NCBI GenBank assembly: GCA_902604305.1
Contig: CACKXS010000005.1
Span: 1 to 58,380 of the forward strand
Direction: 5' to 3'
From: an uncultured Pelagibacteraceae bacterium
GTDB taxonomy: Bacteria > Pseudomonadota > Alphaproteobacteria > Pelagibacterales > Pelagibacteraceae
DNA: 58,380 nt
Part shown: in pieces, positions 8,371 to 17,439 of the stretch
Layout of the letters: every line of letters starts with the position of its first letter
Numbering within the stretch: the stretch's first letter is position 1
Notes under the pieces: generated by a model
Databases searched by the model: none
The model's input: the letters and a program-made list of their open reading frames with translations, nothing else
What the model was told of the DNA's origin: nothing
Position numbers and translations under genes: made by a program

Positions 8371-9156
8371 TTAGTCCACTCTTATAGTATTTCCATCTAC
8401 TGGAAAGATTTGACCAGATATTTTTTCACTGTCCTTTGAAATTAAAAATGAACACATATTTGCTATATCGTCTTGAGAAATCCATGAATTTATTGAGGCC
8501 ATAGACAAAAAATCTTTTTCAATTATTTTTTTTGAAACTTTAAGAAATTTTGCTTTATCTCTTATTACTCTATCCATTCTATCCCCTTTAATTGTTCCTG
8601 GACAAACAGCATTTACTCTTATTTTAAACTTGCCCAGCTCTATTGCTAAAGTCTTTGTTACTCCTATAATTGCCCACTTGCTAGCTGCGTATGGAGATCG
8701 TAATGCAAAACCCATAATTCCTGCAGTAGAAGAAATATTTATTATAGAACCACCTTTATTATTTTTAAGCATTGGTATTGCAAGTTTTGTAAAGTAAAAA
8801 TGACTTATAACATTCGTTTTTAAAGTTTGTTCCCAGTCATCAGAACTTAACTTTTCTATATTTCCAGTTGGACCTGCAACTCCTACATTATTAATTAATG
8901 CATCAATTTTTTTTGTTTTTTTTCTAACTTTGCTGAAAAAATTTGAAACCTCATATTCATCAGAAGCATCACATTCATACGTAAATAATTTTTTTTTATT
9001 TAGTGGATGTTTTTGTGCTTTTTTTAGCAAATTGCTATCAATATCACAAATATAAACGATAGCACCTCTTGAAAGACATATTTTAGCAGTAGACCAACCA
9101 ATTCCTGAAGCTCCAGCTGAAATAATAATTTTTTTGTTAATTAGACTTAGCGGCAT
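8371..9156 (-). CDS. Short-chain dehydrogenase/reductase (SDR)
   Basis: This 261-aa classical SDR has a cofactor motif in SAGASGIG, Asp37-type selectivity for NAD (ICDID), NNVG, the catalytic Ser in NISSTAG and YAASK. The C-terminal tail PVDGNT is usual for the family. Its start overlaps the end of proV by 20 nt, so it is translationally tied to a betaine importer. Carnitine 3-dehydrogenase is otherwise missing from this window, and an SDR in this place is a candidate to oxidise carnitine or a related hydroxylated amine. That role is inference only. Confidence 0.88.
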   Translation of the reverse strand: MPLSLINKKIIISAGASGIGWSTAKICLSRGAIVYICDIDSNLLKKAQKHPLNKKKLFTYECDASDEYEVSNFFSKVRKKTKKIDALINNVGVAGPTGNIEKLSSDDWEQTLKTNVISHFYFTKLAIPMLKNNKGGSIINISSTAGIMGFALRSPYAASKWAIIGVTKTLAIELGKFKIRVNAVCPGTIKGDRMDRVIRDKAKFLKVSKKIIEKDFLSMASINSWISQDDIANMCSFLISKDSEKISGQIFPVDGNTIRVD

Positions 9157-10189
9157 CAGCCATATGTTCTTTTGTTAAGGCTTTTGAAAGTTCTTTTTGA
9201 GTTAAGTATCCCTTTACATTTCCACTCTTATCAACAACCTCACAATTTGAATTTGAGCAAACAACTTTTGGTAAAAACTCATCTAAAAATTGATCTTCTT
9301 GAACCTTTATAAGGTTAGATTTATCAATATCATTAGATGAATTTGCAGGAGTCATAATAATTTTAGCTTTTATTACTTTTGCTCTATTTACATCTTTAAC
9401 GAAAGCTTCAACATAGTCATCAGCAGGATTCATAATAATATCTATTGGAGTTCCTACTTGCACTAATCTTCCTCCATTTAATATACCTATATGATCTCCT
9501 AACCTTAATGATTCATCTAAATCATGAGTTATAAATACTATTGTTTTTTTTAGTTCGCTTTGTAAATCTATTAACTGTTTTTGCATATCGCTTCTTATTA
9601 AAGGATCTAAAGCAGAAAAAGCTTCATCCATTAACATTATATCTGTATTGGTTGCAAGTGCTCTTGCTAAACCTACTCTTTGTTGCATACCACCAGACAA
9701 CTGGTTAGGGTATTGATGCTCAAAACCAGTTAAACCGACTGCTTCTATTTTTTCCATTGCAGTTTTGTTTCTTTCTTCTGGTTTTTGACCTTGAACCTCA
9801 AGTCCATATCCAACATTTTCTAATACTGTTTTATGTGGGAACAAACCAAATCTTTGGAACACCATACTCATTTTATGTCTTCTAAATTCAATTAATCCTT
9901 TTGGATCTAAATCCATAACATTTGTACCTTCAACAGATACCACTCCTGAAGTTGGATCTATTAATCTGTTGATATGTCTAATCAGAGTAGATTTACCTGA
10001 ACCAGATAAACCCATACATACAAAAGTTTCACCTTCCTCAATACTTAAAGAAACATCATCTAAGCCAACTGTATGACCAGTTTTTTCTAATATTTCTTCT
10101 TTTGTAGCTCCGTCTTGAACCATAGGAAGAACCTTAGAAGGCTGGTCTCCAAAAATTTTGTAAACGTTTTTAATTTCAATTTTGCTCAT
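9137..10189 (-). CDS. proV: Glycine betaine/proline ABC importer, ATP-binding protein (ProV/OpuAA type)
   Basis: This 350-aa ATPase energises quaternary-amine uptake. Walker A is GLSGSGKST near residue 68, the signature is LSGGMQQRV, Walker B is IMLMDEAFSALDP, and the switch His is in ITHDLDES. The N-terminal extension (about 50 residues before the core) is typical of OpuAA/ProV. The C-terminal 80 residues form a short CBS-like regulatory region. The gene follows proW by 4 nt and overlaps the SDR. Substrate range (betaine, carnitine, proline betaine, choline) is not visible. Confidence 0.93.
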   Translation of the reverse strand: MSKIEIKNVYKIFGDQPSKVLPMVQDGATKEEILEKTGHTVGLDDVSLSIEEGETFVCMGLSGSGKSTLIRHINRLIDPTSGVVSVEGTNVMDLDPKGLIEFRRHKMSMVFQRFGLFPHKTVLENVGYGLEVQGQKPEERNKTAMEKIEAVGLTGFEHQYPNQLSGGMQQRVGLARALATNTDIMLMDEAFSALDPLIRSDMQKQLIDLQSELKKTIVFITHDLDESLRLGDHIGILNGGRLVQVGTPIDIIMNPADDYVEAFVKDVNRAKVIKAKIIMTPANSSNDIDKSNLIKVQEDQFLDEFLPKVVCSNSNCEVVDKSGNVKGYLTQKELSKALTKEHMADAAKSN

Positions 10190-10193
10190 ATTT

Positions 10194-11210
10194 TTATAAC
10201 TTTATTTTTTTTGTTTTGGTTCTTTCTTGAATTTTCTCTCCGTAAGATTGTGTAATTCGATCGAATATAATAGCTAGCAAAACAATTGCAATACCTGCTT
10301 CAGTAGCCATACCCACATTCAGTTGTTGTAGTCCTAATAAAACTTCATCTCCAATTCCTCTAGTTCCTATCATAGACGCAATAACTACCATTGCCAATGC
10401 CATCATAGTGCATTGGTTTATTCCTTGCATTATATTTGGAAGGGCTAAAGGCAATTGCACTCCCCATAACTTTTGTTTTTTACTTGCTCCAAAAGCTTCT
10501 GCTGCTTCTACAACTTCTGTATCAACCAATCTAATTCCAAGATCAGTTAATCTTATTAAAGGAGGAACGGCATATACAAATATTGCAAAAATAGCAGGAA
10601 CTGCACCTAAACCAAACAATAAAATTCCTGGAATTAAATAGCAAAAACTTGGAATAGTTTGCATTAAATCAAGTATTGGCAATATGGCATTTCTTACTTT
10701 TTTATTTCTTGCCATCATTATTCCAACAGGAATACCAATGACCAAACAAAGCAACATTCCAATAACAACTATACAAGTCGTCATAATACATTTATCCCAA
10801 TATCTAGGACTTAAAAAGCCTAGAAAGAAAACACAGAAAGCGACCATAATTGTTGTTCCCATATTTCTTCCACTAGCAAAATATGCAAGAGCAATTACTG
10901 AAATCATTAGTAATGGCCAAGGCAACCCAACCATAAAATTTTTCATATCTGTGTAAAGACCTAGTAAGAAATTATTAATTCCTTCAAAAAACATTCCATA
11001 TTCTCTAATAAGTTTATCAAAACCCTCGTTTAAATAAGGCATCAAAGGAAGATCTAGCCACTTAGGCCAGTTACCTAACCAAGAAAGATCTGTAAATAAA
11101 ATTGAAACACTTTCGGGTCTATATTTTGAACTTGTATAAGCAATATAAACCATTGCACAAAAAGCCACTAAATATAGTGAATATAAAATATGTTTTTTAT
11201 ATTTTCCCAT
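10194..11210 (-). CDS. proW: Glycine betaine/proline ABC importer, permease (ProW/OpuAB type)
   Basis: The 338-aa inner-membrane subunit has about seven or eight hydrophobic helices and the EAA loop EVVEAAEAFGASKKQKLWGVQLPLA, which contacts the ATPase. An N-terminal helix (about residues 9-27) and a long polar stretch precede the core, as in ProW. It lies between proX and proV and is separated from proX by an intrinsic terminator, so it is probably expressed at a lower level than proX by read-through. Confidence 0.93.
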   Translation of the reverse strand: MGKYKKHILYSLYLVAFCAMVYIAYTSSKYRPESVSILFTDLSWLGNWPKWLDLPLMPYLNEGFDKLIREYGMFFEGINNFLLGLYTDMKNFMVGLPWPLLMISVIALAYFASGRNMGTTIMVAFCVFFLGFLSPRYWDKCIMTTCIVVIGMLLCLVIGIPVGIMMARNKKVRNAILPILDLMQTIPSFCYLIPGILLFGLGAVPAIFAIFVYAVPPLIRLTDLGIRLVDTEVVEAAEAFGASKKQKLWGVQLPLALPNIMQGINQCTMMALAMVVIASMIGTRGIGDEVLLGLQQLNVGMATEAGIAIVLLAIIFDRITQSYGEKIQERTKTKKIKL

Positions 11211-11228
11211 TTATTCTTTCTCTAAAAA

Positions 11229-11252
11229 CTAAGAGCCCTTTCGGGCTCTTAG
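11229..11252 (-). terminator. Intrinsic terminator between proX and proW
   Basis: On the minus strand the RNA forms a perfect 10-bp stem, CUAAGAGCCC with GGGCUCUUAG, capped by a GAAA tetraloop and followed at once by UUUUU. It lies 22 nt after the proX stop and upstream of proW. Most transcripts should end here, leaving partial read-through to proW, proV and the SDR. Confidence 0.9.
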
Positions 11253-11273
11253 AATTAATATTTATTTTAAAAA

Positions 11274-12299
11274 TTAAAGAGTATCTTTAACTTTCGCAGC
11301 AACATCAGCTGGTACCCATTTTGTCCACATACCAGTGTTTGATAAGAAATGTTTAGCTGTTGCTTCCATATCTCCACCTGATTCATCCATATAGAATGCA
11401 AGTGATCTGTTTACATCTGGTGTTGGTACAGAATAAGCTCTAATAAAGTCTACAATTTTTTTATTAGATTTTTTATTTGCAAATGTTGTTGATGCAGATT
11501 TTGTTAAAGCCATGTTAACATAAGCGCTTGCACATGTATCTGTATATGCGTCAGGTCCATCGGCTTTAATTTTTTCTACAACTGCCATCATTTTAGTCCA
11601 GCATGCGTTATCATAAGCAGGCTCTTCAAGTTGCACTAAGTCAACTTTTCCCATTAAACCAGTTGGTGTCCAGTAGTAAGAAAATACTGGTTTACCTTTT
11701 TTAAATGCTCCAGCAATTGCAGCATCTAAAGCTCCACCTGAACCTGGGTCAAAGTTTGTATAGTATTCATCTAAGCCATAAACTTTATGTTTAACCATAT
11801 TAATAGTGTAACAAGTCCATCCTGATATACAGCTTGTCATTCTACCTTTTCCTGGTGCTTCAGGATCAGCAAATAATTTTGCAATATCCGGATTCTTCAT
11901 ATCATCAACAGATTTTAAACCGTACTTATCTGCAGTTGGTTTATCTACGTAGAAACCTTGAGTTGACGAAGGAGTGTTAATACCTAGCTCAATAATTTTA
12001 CCTGCTGCTACAGCTTCTTCATGCATTTGAACAATATTATCTCTCCAAACTTCAGTGATAATATCAAGCTGTTGATCATAATGTGCAGCCATAATTGGAC
12101 TAGTACTTCCTTTCGTCACTTCAACTTGGCAGCCATATCCGTGTTCAAGAATATAACCAACAATTGCCGTGTGAACGTTTGCACTATCCCAGTCGAAATC
12201 TCCCAAATGCACTTTGCAAGCAGCATTAGCACTTGTCGTGCCAATCGATGTTACAGCAATAAATGCAATCGAAAGAAATATTTTTTTAAGAAACTTCAT
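11274..12299 (-). CDS. proX: Glycine betaine/proline-type substrate-binding protein (ProX/OpuAC)
   Basis: This 341-aa periplasmic binding protein starts with a signal peptide ending near ANA (residues 25-27). Ligand-pocket aromatics typical of type II quaternary-amine binders are present, such as the Trp of GDFDWDSANVH, SGWTCYTINM, FSYYWTPTGLMG and the late MWTKWVP. A strong Shine-Dalgarno (ggaggga, complement of 12304-12310) precedes the ATG. The strong ribosome site and the following terminator both favour high expression of this subunit over the membrane parts. Confidence 0.93.
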   Translation of the reverse strand: MKFLKKIFLSIAFIAVTSIGTTSANAACKVHLGDFDWDSANVHTAIVGYILEHGYGCQVEVTKGSTSPIMAAHYDQQLDIITEVWRDNIVQMHEEAVAAGKIIELGINTPSSTQGFYVDKPTADKYGLKSVDDMKNPDIAKLFADPEAPGKGRMTSCISGWTCYTINMVKHKVYGLDEYYTNFDPGSGGALDAAIAGAFKKGKPVFSYYWTPTGLMGKVDLVQLEEPAYDNACWTKMMAVVEKIKADGPDAYTDTCASAYVNMALTKSASTTFANKKSNKKIVDFIRAYSVPTPDVNRSLAFYMDESGGDMEATAKHFLSNTGMWTKWVPADVAAKVKDTL

Positions 12300-12404
12300 G
12301 AATTCCCTCCATATTATTAGTTTAAACTGGTCGTATTAAAACTTGATACGCAATAAAATACAACCTTTAATGAGATTAATAGATGTTAATAAAATCAAGA
12401 AAAA

Positions 12405-12442
12405 ACAATATATATTGTACAAATTCAATTATAAATTGAATT
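12405..12442. promoter_or_regulatory. Palindromes in the proX / oxygenase divergent spacer
   Basis: The 176-nt spacer between the divergent proX and gamma-butyrobetaine-hydroxylase-like genes holds a perfect 14-nt palindrome acaatatatattgt (12405-12418). Close by is an inverted repeat aattcaat/attgaatt with a 5-nt gap (12422-12442). Their place between two probably co-regulated genes makes them candidate operators. In such AT-rich DNA some short palindromes arise by chance. Confidence 0.4.
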
Positions 12443-12475
12443 GAAAACAAATTTAAATAAAATAACAATTAATTT

Positions 12476-13609
12476 ATGGGAATAGAAATTTCTAAAGTTT
12501 CAAAAAATGGATCAGCGTTAAATGTTGAGTGGAGTGATGGCGAAAAAAGCAATTTTCACTTTATGTGGTTAAGGGATAACTGCCCAACAGCTCATGACAA
12601 AGACTCAAGACATAGGATGTTTAATATACTTGAAGTTTCAACAAAAATAGAACCAAAAACATGTAAAATTAATAATCAAGGTAAGTTAGAAATCGAGTGG
12701 AGTGAAGGAAACCACGTAAGTTATTATGATCAAGAATGGTTAAGAAAAAATTGTTATACAATAAATAATAATAAAAAATATAACTCTCCTTATAAATTAT
12801 GGGACTGTTCTTTACAAAAAAATTTAGAAACTATCAAAATAGATCATGATGAAATTATTAATTCTGAAGAAGGTTTAATAAAGTGGTTAGAACTTTTACA
12901 TTATAAGGGAATTGCAATTGTTAAAAATGCTCCAACAGAGAAAGAATCTGCTTTTAAAGTTTTAAACAGAATAAGTCATACAAGAGAAACTTTTTTTAAA
13001 ACTCCTTTTGAAGTTGTAAATATTCCAAAACCTAATAACTCAGCTTACACAGCGCATGCTTTAAGGAATCATATGGACTTACCTTGGTTTGAAAATCCTC
13101 CGGGTTATCAATTTCTTCATTGTTTAATTAATTCGGCAAAAGGAGGAGATTCTTCAGCAATAGATGCTTTTGCGGTAGCAGATTATTTAAGAAATAATGA
13201 AAAAAAAATATTTGAAACACTGGTTAATATACCTCTTAAATTTAAAGATAAAGATTACACACAAGAAGCCCATAGAAGTTTTTATGCTCCAGCAATTTCT
13301 TTAACTAAAGATGGTGATTATAACGATATAAGATTTAGTGTAGCAACCATGGACGCCTTAGATTGTCATCCGGATGTTATGGATAAAGTTTACAAAGCTC
13401 ACCATAGATTTGGAAATCTTTTGCATGATGATAAGTTTCAAATAAATTTTAGGCTTGAGCCAGGTGATATTTTTTCATTTAATAATAGAAGAGTTTTACA
13501 CGGTAGAACTGAATTTGATCCAAATTCAGGTCATAGGCATCTTCAAGGCTATTATATGGATCGTGATGAAATTATAGGAAGATTAAGTTATTTAAAAAAT
13601 AATTTATAA
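12476..13609 (+). CDS. Gamma-butyrobetaine hydroxylase-family 2-oxoglutarate oxygenase (BBOX/TmpA-like)
   Basis: The 377-aa protein has the two-part layout of gamma-butyrobetaine hydroxylase: an N-terminal DUF971-like domain (WLRDNCP at residues 31-37) and a TauD-like catalytic domain. Iron ligands are His199-x-Asp201 in HMDLPW and His342 in VLHGRTEF. The segment ENPPGYQFLHCL matches the substrate-binding stretch of BBOX. The N-terminal zinc site looks degenerate: of the human CxCxxC only Cys36 remains, with His80 in the place of the fourth ligand. The likely reaction is gamma-butyrobetaine to carnitine. The phosphonate enzyme TmpA belongs to the same family and cannot be excluded. It is divergent from proX. 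Confidence 0.82.
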   Translation: MGIEISKVSKNGSALNVEWSDGEKSNFHFMWLRDNCPTAHDKDSRHRMFNILEVSTKIEPKTCKINNQGKLEIEWSEGNHVSYYDQEWLRKNCYTINNNKKYNSPYKLWDCSLQKNLETIKIDHDEIINSEEGLIKWLELLHYKGIAIVKNAPTEKESAFKVLNRISHTRETFFKTPFEVVNIPKPNNSAYTAHALRNHMDLPWFENPPGYQFLHCLINSAKGGDSSAIDAFAVADYLRNNEKKIFETLVNIPLKFKDKDYTQEAHRSFYAPAISLTKDGDYNDIRFSVATMDALDCHPDVMDKVYKAHHRFGNLLHDDKFQINFRLEPGDIFSFNNRRVLHGRTEFDPNSGHRHLQGYYMDRDEIIGRLSYLKNNL

Positions 13610-14251
13610 ATTTTCAAATATTAAATTATTCTTTTTATTATATTTATTAAATTCTGATTTAGTTTTGATCGTATAGTAGTATTTTTTAATTTTTAAATTT
13701 TGTATATTTTTATTTTTTAAAAAGGACTTATCTAAAATTAAATATTGAATTTTTTTGTTGCTTGATTTTTTAACGACCATTTTAGCACTAGTAGAATTTG
13801 AAAAAGACAAACCTACCTTTGTGGTACTTTTTATTTTAAGCAAATTATAAATATTTTTATGTTTGAAAGAAATAAATACGCATTTTGTATAATTTGATGT
13901 TTCTTTCAATAATTTTTCTAAAAGTTTTTTTGAGAAAGTTGGTTTTAATTCAATAAATAAAAGGTGCTTATTTTTTGAAGTTTTTAGCAAATCTTTTAAT
14001 AGTGGAATTGTCTTTTTATTTTTAGAACTTATTTCTTTAATTTTAGAATAATTTAAATTCTTTACACTAATATTTTTTCTAAAAATTCTATTTAAGGTAA
14101 AGTCATGAAAGCAAATAAATTTATTATCTTTTGTTGCATGAATGTCAGTTTCAATTCCATATCCTTTTTTAAATGATTGCTTAAATGATTTAAGAAGGTT
14201 TTCTTTATAATTTTTATTTATTATACCTCTGTGAATTAACAGATCTCTCAT
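13604..14251 (-). CDS. Glycerophosphodiester phosphodiesterase (UgpQ-like)
   Basis: The 215-aa GDPD TIM barrel shows HRG at residues 7-9, the metal site ETDIHATKD starting at 34, CFHDFTLNR around 48-56, and LFIELKP in the middle. It would hydrolyse glycerophosphodiesters, such as glycerophosphocholine, to glycerol-3-phosphate and an alcohol. The size is slightly short for the family (about 240 aa) but all motifs are present. Its 3' end overlaps the convergent oxygenase gene by 6 nt. It follows the aldehyde dehydrogenase by 7 nt, so it is the last gene of a three-gene minus operon. Confidence 0.88.
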   Translation of the reverse strand: MRDLLIHRGIINKNYKENLLKSFKQSFKKGYGIETDIHATKDNKFICFHDFTLNRIFRKNISVKNLNYSKIKEISSKNKKTIPLLKDLLKTSKNKHLLFIELKPTFSKKLLEKLLKETSNYTKCVFISFKHKNIYNLLKIKSTTKVGLSFSNSTSAKMVVKKSSNKKIQYLILDKSFLKNKNIQNLKIKKYYYTIKTKSEFNKYNKKNNLIFENL

Positions 14252-14258
14252 TAAAATT

Positions 14259-15689
14259 TTATTTCCAGCCAGTAATTGTTTTTACCTCTAGATATTCTTC
14301 TAATCCCCAAGAACCACCTTCGCGTCCATTTCCAGATTGTTTGTATCCACCAAATGGAGTTCCAGAGTCTGGTGAATTTCCGTTAATATAAACGATCCCG
14401 GACCTAAGTTTTTTAGATACTCTTTTTGCTTTTTCTTTATCTTCAGTTTGTAAGTAATTTCCAAGGCCATACTCCGTATCATTAGTAACACTAATTGCTT
14501 CTTCTTCTGTTTCAAAAGGTATTATAGAGAGAACTGGTCCAAAAATTTCTTTTTTTGCTATTTGCATATGATTTGTTACATCAGTGAAAATTGTTGGTTT
14601 AATAAAATAGCCTTTATTTAAACCATTAGGCATTTCAGGGCCTCCAGCAGCTAATGTTGCACCTTCATTTATTCCATCTTTTATTAAGTTAATGATTTTA
14701 TCGTATTGAACTTTTGAAACTACCGGTCCTATATGATCTCCTTTTTTTGATGCGACATCTACTTTAATTTTGTTTGCTTCATCTACTGCTTCCTCAACAG
14801 CTCTTTTATAAATAGATTTTTCAACAAGCATTCTTGTTGGAGCGTCACAAGACTGTCCAGAATTACTCATTACATTTCTTATTCCATCTCTAACAGCATT
14901 AGGATAAGAGTCTGCAAATACTATATTTCCACCTTTTCCACCTAGTTCTAAACAAACTCTTTTAATTGTATCAGCTGCATTTTTTGTAATTAGTTTCCCT
15001 GCTCTTGTTGATCCAGTAAAAGACACCATATCAATATCAGGATGACCAGATATAAATGTTCCAACTCCTTCTCCATCTCCATTTACTAGATTAAAAACTC
15101 CAGGTGGAAAACCAGCTTCATGAATCATTTCAGCAAATAACATTGCTGATACAGGAGCTATTTCTGAAGGCTTAAGTATCATTGTACAGCCAGTTGCTAA
15201 AGCAGGTATTACTTTAAGTGCAATTTGATTTATTGGCCAGTTCCAAGGAGTAATTAATCCACAAACTCCAATAGGTTCATAAAATATTTGATTATTTGAT
15301 TTTGACTCAAATTGTTTATCAAATTTAAAATTTTTAAGTCTTATAATAAAGTCTTCCAAGTGTGATTGACCGGATGCATTTTGAACATTAGAAGACCAAT
15401 CCATCGGAGCTCCCATTTCTTTAGAAATTGCTTCAGTCATTTCATTAAATCTTTTTTTATAAACTGATAATAAATTTTCTAATAATTTAATTCTTTCTTC
15501 CTTAGTAGTTTCTTTCCAAGATTCAAAAGCATCTTTTGAGACTTTGACAGCTAAGTCAACATCAGCTTTAGACCCCAAAGATATTATGGCAAATGTTTCT
15601 TCATTGGATGGATTAATTACTTCAAAATCATTTTTTTTTGAAGGTTCTATCCATTCACCGTTAATATAGAATTTTCTTTTATCTAACAT
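14259..15689 (-). CDS. NAD(P)-dependent aldehyde dehydrogenase
   Basis: The 476-aa ALDH has the PWNWPINQ cofactor motif, FTGSTRAGK, the general base Glu in LELGGKGG and the catalytic Cys in SGQSCDAPTR. It is a close paralog of the ALDH at 32445: both begin MLD and share the same start pattern and motif wording. It is co-transcribed with the beta-hydroxyacid dehydrogenase (2-nt gap). Possible substrates include amino-aldehydes from polyamine or ectoine breakdown, given the divergent EutA/DoeA genes. The exact aldehyde is unknown. Confidence 0.92.
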   Translation of the reverse strand: MLDKRKFYINGEWIEPSKKNDFEVINPSNEETFAIISLGSKADVDLAVKVSKDAFESWKETTKEERIKLLENLLSVYKKRFNEMTEAISKEMGAPMDWSSNVQNASGQSHLEDFIIRLKNFKFDKQFESKSNNQIFYEPIGVCGLITPWNWPINQIALKVIPALATGCTMILKPSEIAPVSAMLFAEMIHEAGFPPGVFNLVNGDGEGVGTFISGHPDIDMVSFTGSTRAGKLITKNAADTIKRVCLELGGKGGNIVFADSYPNAVRDGIRNVMSNSGQSCDAPTRMLVEKSIYKRAVEEAVDEANKIKVDVASKKGDHIGPVVSKVQYDKIINLIKDGINEGATLAAGGPEMPNGLNKGYFIKPTIFTDVTNHMQIAKKEIFGPVLSIIPFETEEEAISVTNDTEYGLGNYLQTEDKEKAKRVSKKLRSGIVYINGNSPDSGTPFGGYKQSGNGREGGSWGLEEYLEVKTITGWK

Positions 15690-15691
15690 TT

Positions 15692-16633
15692 TTATATCTC
15701 ATATCCTTTTTCTTCAGGCTCATTATCAATTAATTCTTCTGGAAAACCTAAAGCTCTAAAGTTTATATTATACTTTTCTTCAAGTCTTTTTACCACCATA
15801 GAGGACCATGCTCTTGATCCAAACTTTTTTTCAGCTTCTTGAAATATATTTAATATAAATGGTGATATTTCTAATTCAGTGTTTAATTTTTTTGAAAGTT
15901 GATCAAAAAGATTCATGTCTTTTTTTACCAAGTCCATAGTAAAATTAATATTATATGAACCATTTAAAATTACCTGGCTTTCAGTTTCATGTACAAAAGA
16001 ATTTCCAGATGAAGCAGCTATTCCTTTATATGTTTTGTTAAGATCCAAATTAGATTTTTTTGCAACAGTCCACGCTTCTCCTAGTGCAGCTAAATGAACA
16101 GAAGCTAAATAATTAGTAATAACTTTTAAGATAGATGCCGTTCCCAGTTCTCCTGTATGTAAAATTTTTCTACCCATAACGGTTAAAATTGGCAATATTT
16201 TTTCAAAACTATTTCTTTCACCTCCAACAAAAATAGCAATATTTCCTGTTGCAGCCCTATGACAACCACCACTAACTGGTCCATCCATAGGTATAGCTTT
16301 TTTATCCATAACCATTTTACCAAGCCTTTTAACTTCAGACTCGTCTGTTGTGCTCATTTCTAACCATATTTTATTTTTTGAAAGTCCATTTATAATTCCA
16401 TCTTGAGACTCCATAACTTCTGCACATATTTCAGGAGAAGGAAGGCATGTAATAATTAAATCTGTTTGTTCAGTTAGTTCTTTTGCACTGTTAGAAACTT
16501 TTGCTCCTCTGTTTTTAAAATCATTTGTTAGGTTTTTTTCTACATCTCTTACTGTTAAATCGAATTTATTTCTTAACAAGCTGTTAGCCAATTTACCCCC
16601 AACATTTCCAAGTCCTACAAATCCTATTTTCAT
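15692..16633 (-). CDS. 3-hydroxyisobutyrate dehydrogenase-family (beta-hydroxyacid) dehydrogenase
   Basis: The 313-aa NAD(P)-dependent protein has the Rossmann motif GLGNVGG at residues 7-13, the substrate motif DGPVSGGCHRA, the GxxG helix GELGTASILK and the catalytic Lys in LKVITNYL. The family covers 3-hydroxyisobutyrate, tartronate semialdehyde and related reductases. It opens the minus operon with the ALDH and GDPD, divergent from the EutA-like gene. Tartronate semialdehyde or malonate-semialdehyde chemistry is possible; substrate is not assigned. Confidence 0.88.
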   Translation of the reverse strand: MKIGFVGLGNVGGKLANSLLRNKFDLTVRDVEKNLTNDFKNRGAKVSNSAKELTEQTDLIITCLPSPEICAEVMESQDGIINGLSKNKIWLEMSTTDESEVKRLGKMVMDKKAIPMDGPVSGGCHRAATGNIAIFVGGERNSFEKILPILTVMGRKILHTGELGTASILKVITNYLASVHLAALGEAWTVAKKSNLDLNKTYKGIAASSGNSFVHETESQVILNGSYNINFTMDLVKKDMNLFDQLSKKLNTELEISPFILNIFQEAEKKFGSRAWSSMVVKRLEEKYNINFRALGFPEELIDNEPEEKGYEI

Positions 16634-16690
16634 AACAACCTTTTAATTATAGTGAATATTAAATGCTTTATGATATATTTTTTTTTGAAA

Positions 16691-17437
16691 ATGTATTCAA
16701 TAAAAATAGATCCAAAATATAACAAGTATCAAAATCCAAAAATTGGGTTAATTGCACTTGCAAGTGATTACATGATTGAAAAAGACTTTATTAATGTGAT
16801 TAAAGATAAAAAAATAGACTTTTTTGTTAACAGAATTGAATGTTTTAATCCTCTAACCAGTGAAAATTTAATAAAAATGTCTGAAAAAATTACAGAAGTT
16901 ACAAAAGATATTTTGCCAAATGAAAAAATTGATTGTGTAGTTTATGGATGTACTTCAGGAACCATTGCCGCTGGTTACCAGTCTATAGAGAAAAAAATAA
17001 AGAAAGCAAAACCTGAAGCTGAAGTTACAACTCCAAGCACAGCATCTGTTAAAGCTCTTAAAAAGTTAAAACTAAATAAAATTGCAATTTTTACTCCCTA
17101 TCCTAAAAAACTAAATGATGAAGTAATAGATTTTTTTGAAAAAGAAAATTTTCAAATTACATCAAATTCTTATTTTGATATAGCTTCTGACATTGATATT
17201 GGAAAAGTTGATGCTAATTACTTATATGATGTTTTGTCAAAAATGGATTTAAAAGGAGCAGATGCATTATTTATCTCATGTACAGCCTTGCCTGCTTTGT
17301 CTATAATAGATAAACTTGAAAAAAAATTAGGCAAAATTGTTTTGTCAAGTAATCAAGCATTAATATGGGATACTTTAGAAAAGATTGGTGAAAATAATTC
17401 AATAAATGGCTTCGGAAAATTATTTTCAAGTAATTAG
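16691..17437 (+). CDS. eutA: EutA-like Asp/Glu racemase-superfamily protein (ectoine utilisation type)
   Basis: This belongs to the maleate isomerase/arylmalonate decarboxylase branch of the Asp/Glu racemase fold, with the two active-site cysteines in YGCTSGT and ISCTALP. I take the Met at 16691 (248 aa) rather than the upstream in-frame Met at 16652, because EutA-type proteins have only a short leader before the first strand (KIGLIALASDY). It precedes the ectoine hydrolase gene by 2 nt, the arrangement of eutA and doeA/eutD in ectoine catabolic operons. Its biochemical role in those operons is thought to be in hydroxyectoine conversion. Confidence 0.78.
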   Translation: MYSIKIDPKYNKYQNPKIGLIALASDYMIEKDFINVIKDKKIDFFVNRIECFNPLTSENLIKMSEKITEVTKDILPNEKIDCVVYGCTSGTIAAGYQSIEKKIKKAKPEAEVTTPSTASVKALKKLKLNKIAIFTPYPKKLNDEVIDFFEKENFQITSNSYFDIASDIDIGKVDANYLYDVLSKMDLKGADALFISCTALPALSIIDKLEKKLGKIVLSSNQALIWDTLEKIGENNSINGFGKLFSSN

Positions 17438-17439
17438 AA

